DNA of 5,975 nucleotides from Campylobacterales bacterium (GTDB lineage: Bacteria; Campylobacterota; Campylobacteria; Campylobacterales; Sulfurovaceae), in NCBI GenBank assembly GCA_014763905.1, contig JACXUN010000099.1, positions 1 to 5,975 of the forward strand. The letters are read 5' to 3'. The position numbers were made by a program, and so were the translations under genes. The notes under the pieces were generated by a model. The model saw nothing but the letters and a program-made list of their open reading frames with translations, did no database searches and was not told the origin of the DNA. Below, one piece after another: positions 5,882 through 5,975 of this stretch. Positions within the stretch are counted from its first letter, which is position 1, and the number at the start of each line of letters is the position of its first letter.

Positions 5882-5975
5882 ATGAGATTTTATTTGACGA
5901 TTTTGTATAGCCTTACTACCCTATTGACAGCCGATGCTGCCATCAAATACGATGAGGAACAGATCATACCTCAAG
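5882..5975 (+). CDS. Exported protein of unknown function, N-terminus (runs off right edge)
   Basis: ATG at 5882 is preceded by GGAG (5873-5876) with a five-base gap, a good ribosome binding site, and by an extended -10 promoter. Only 31 full codons are visible. Residues 1 to about 20 look like a signal peptide: R2, a hydrophobic core FYLTILYSLTTLL, then TADAA as a possible cleavage region. The mature part begins around IKYDEEQ. Export to the periplasm or beyond is likely. Too little is visible to assign a family. It is separated from mutS2 by 75 bp and probably transcribed on its own. Confidence 0.65.
   Translation, partial: MRFYLTILYSLTTLLTADAAIKYDEEQIIPQ

Overview
The window looks like a chromosomal segment of a Campylobacterota (Epsilonproteobacteria) species, probably a Sulfurimonas/Sulfuricurvum-type organism. 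This rests on three things seen here: a MutS2 whose sequence style resembles my memory of that phylum, TATAAT -10 boxes with no good -35, and moderately AT-rich genes separated by very AT-rich spacers. The genus is an inference from recalled sequence style and was not tested by search.

Layout. On the minus strand, reading right to left, there is a tight three-gene operon. It holds an MgtE-type Mg2+ channel/transporter (1422-2783), a ChaA-type Ca2+ (Na+)/H+ antiporter (225-1397, 24 bp later), and the N-terminus of an exported patatin-like phospholipase (starting at 207, 17 bp later, running off the left edge). A perfect TATAAT box at 2827-2832 is the likely operon promoter. The first two genes form a divalent-cation unit, one for Mg2+ entry and one for Ca2+ extrusion.

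From 2784 to 3604 there is no intact gene. This AT-rich spacer holds the operon promoter, several short direct and inverted repeats, and an extended -10 promoter that drives a dead toxin-antitoxin module. The module is an MNT-fold (MntA-type) nucleotidyltransferase antitoxin (3089-3381), broken by a stop at codon 4 and by a frameshift near codon 60. It overlaps by 8 bases the start of a HepT-like HEPN partner that survives for only 30 codons (3374-3466). A further open remnant of about 48 codons (3450-3596) follows in another frame.

On the plus strand, mutS2 (3605-5806, 733 aa) starts at a TTG codon 8 bp after the last remnant. It has an intact MutS-type ATPase but a Smr nuclease domain that lacks the usual LDLHG motif. 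After a 75-bp spacer with an extended -10 promoter, a small exported protein of unknown function begins at 5882 and runs off the right edge.

I do not see a clearly new biological system. The most notable points are the precisely reconstructable MNT/HEPN ghost between two housekeeping units and the degenerate Smr active site in an otherwise normal MutS2.
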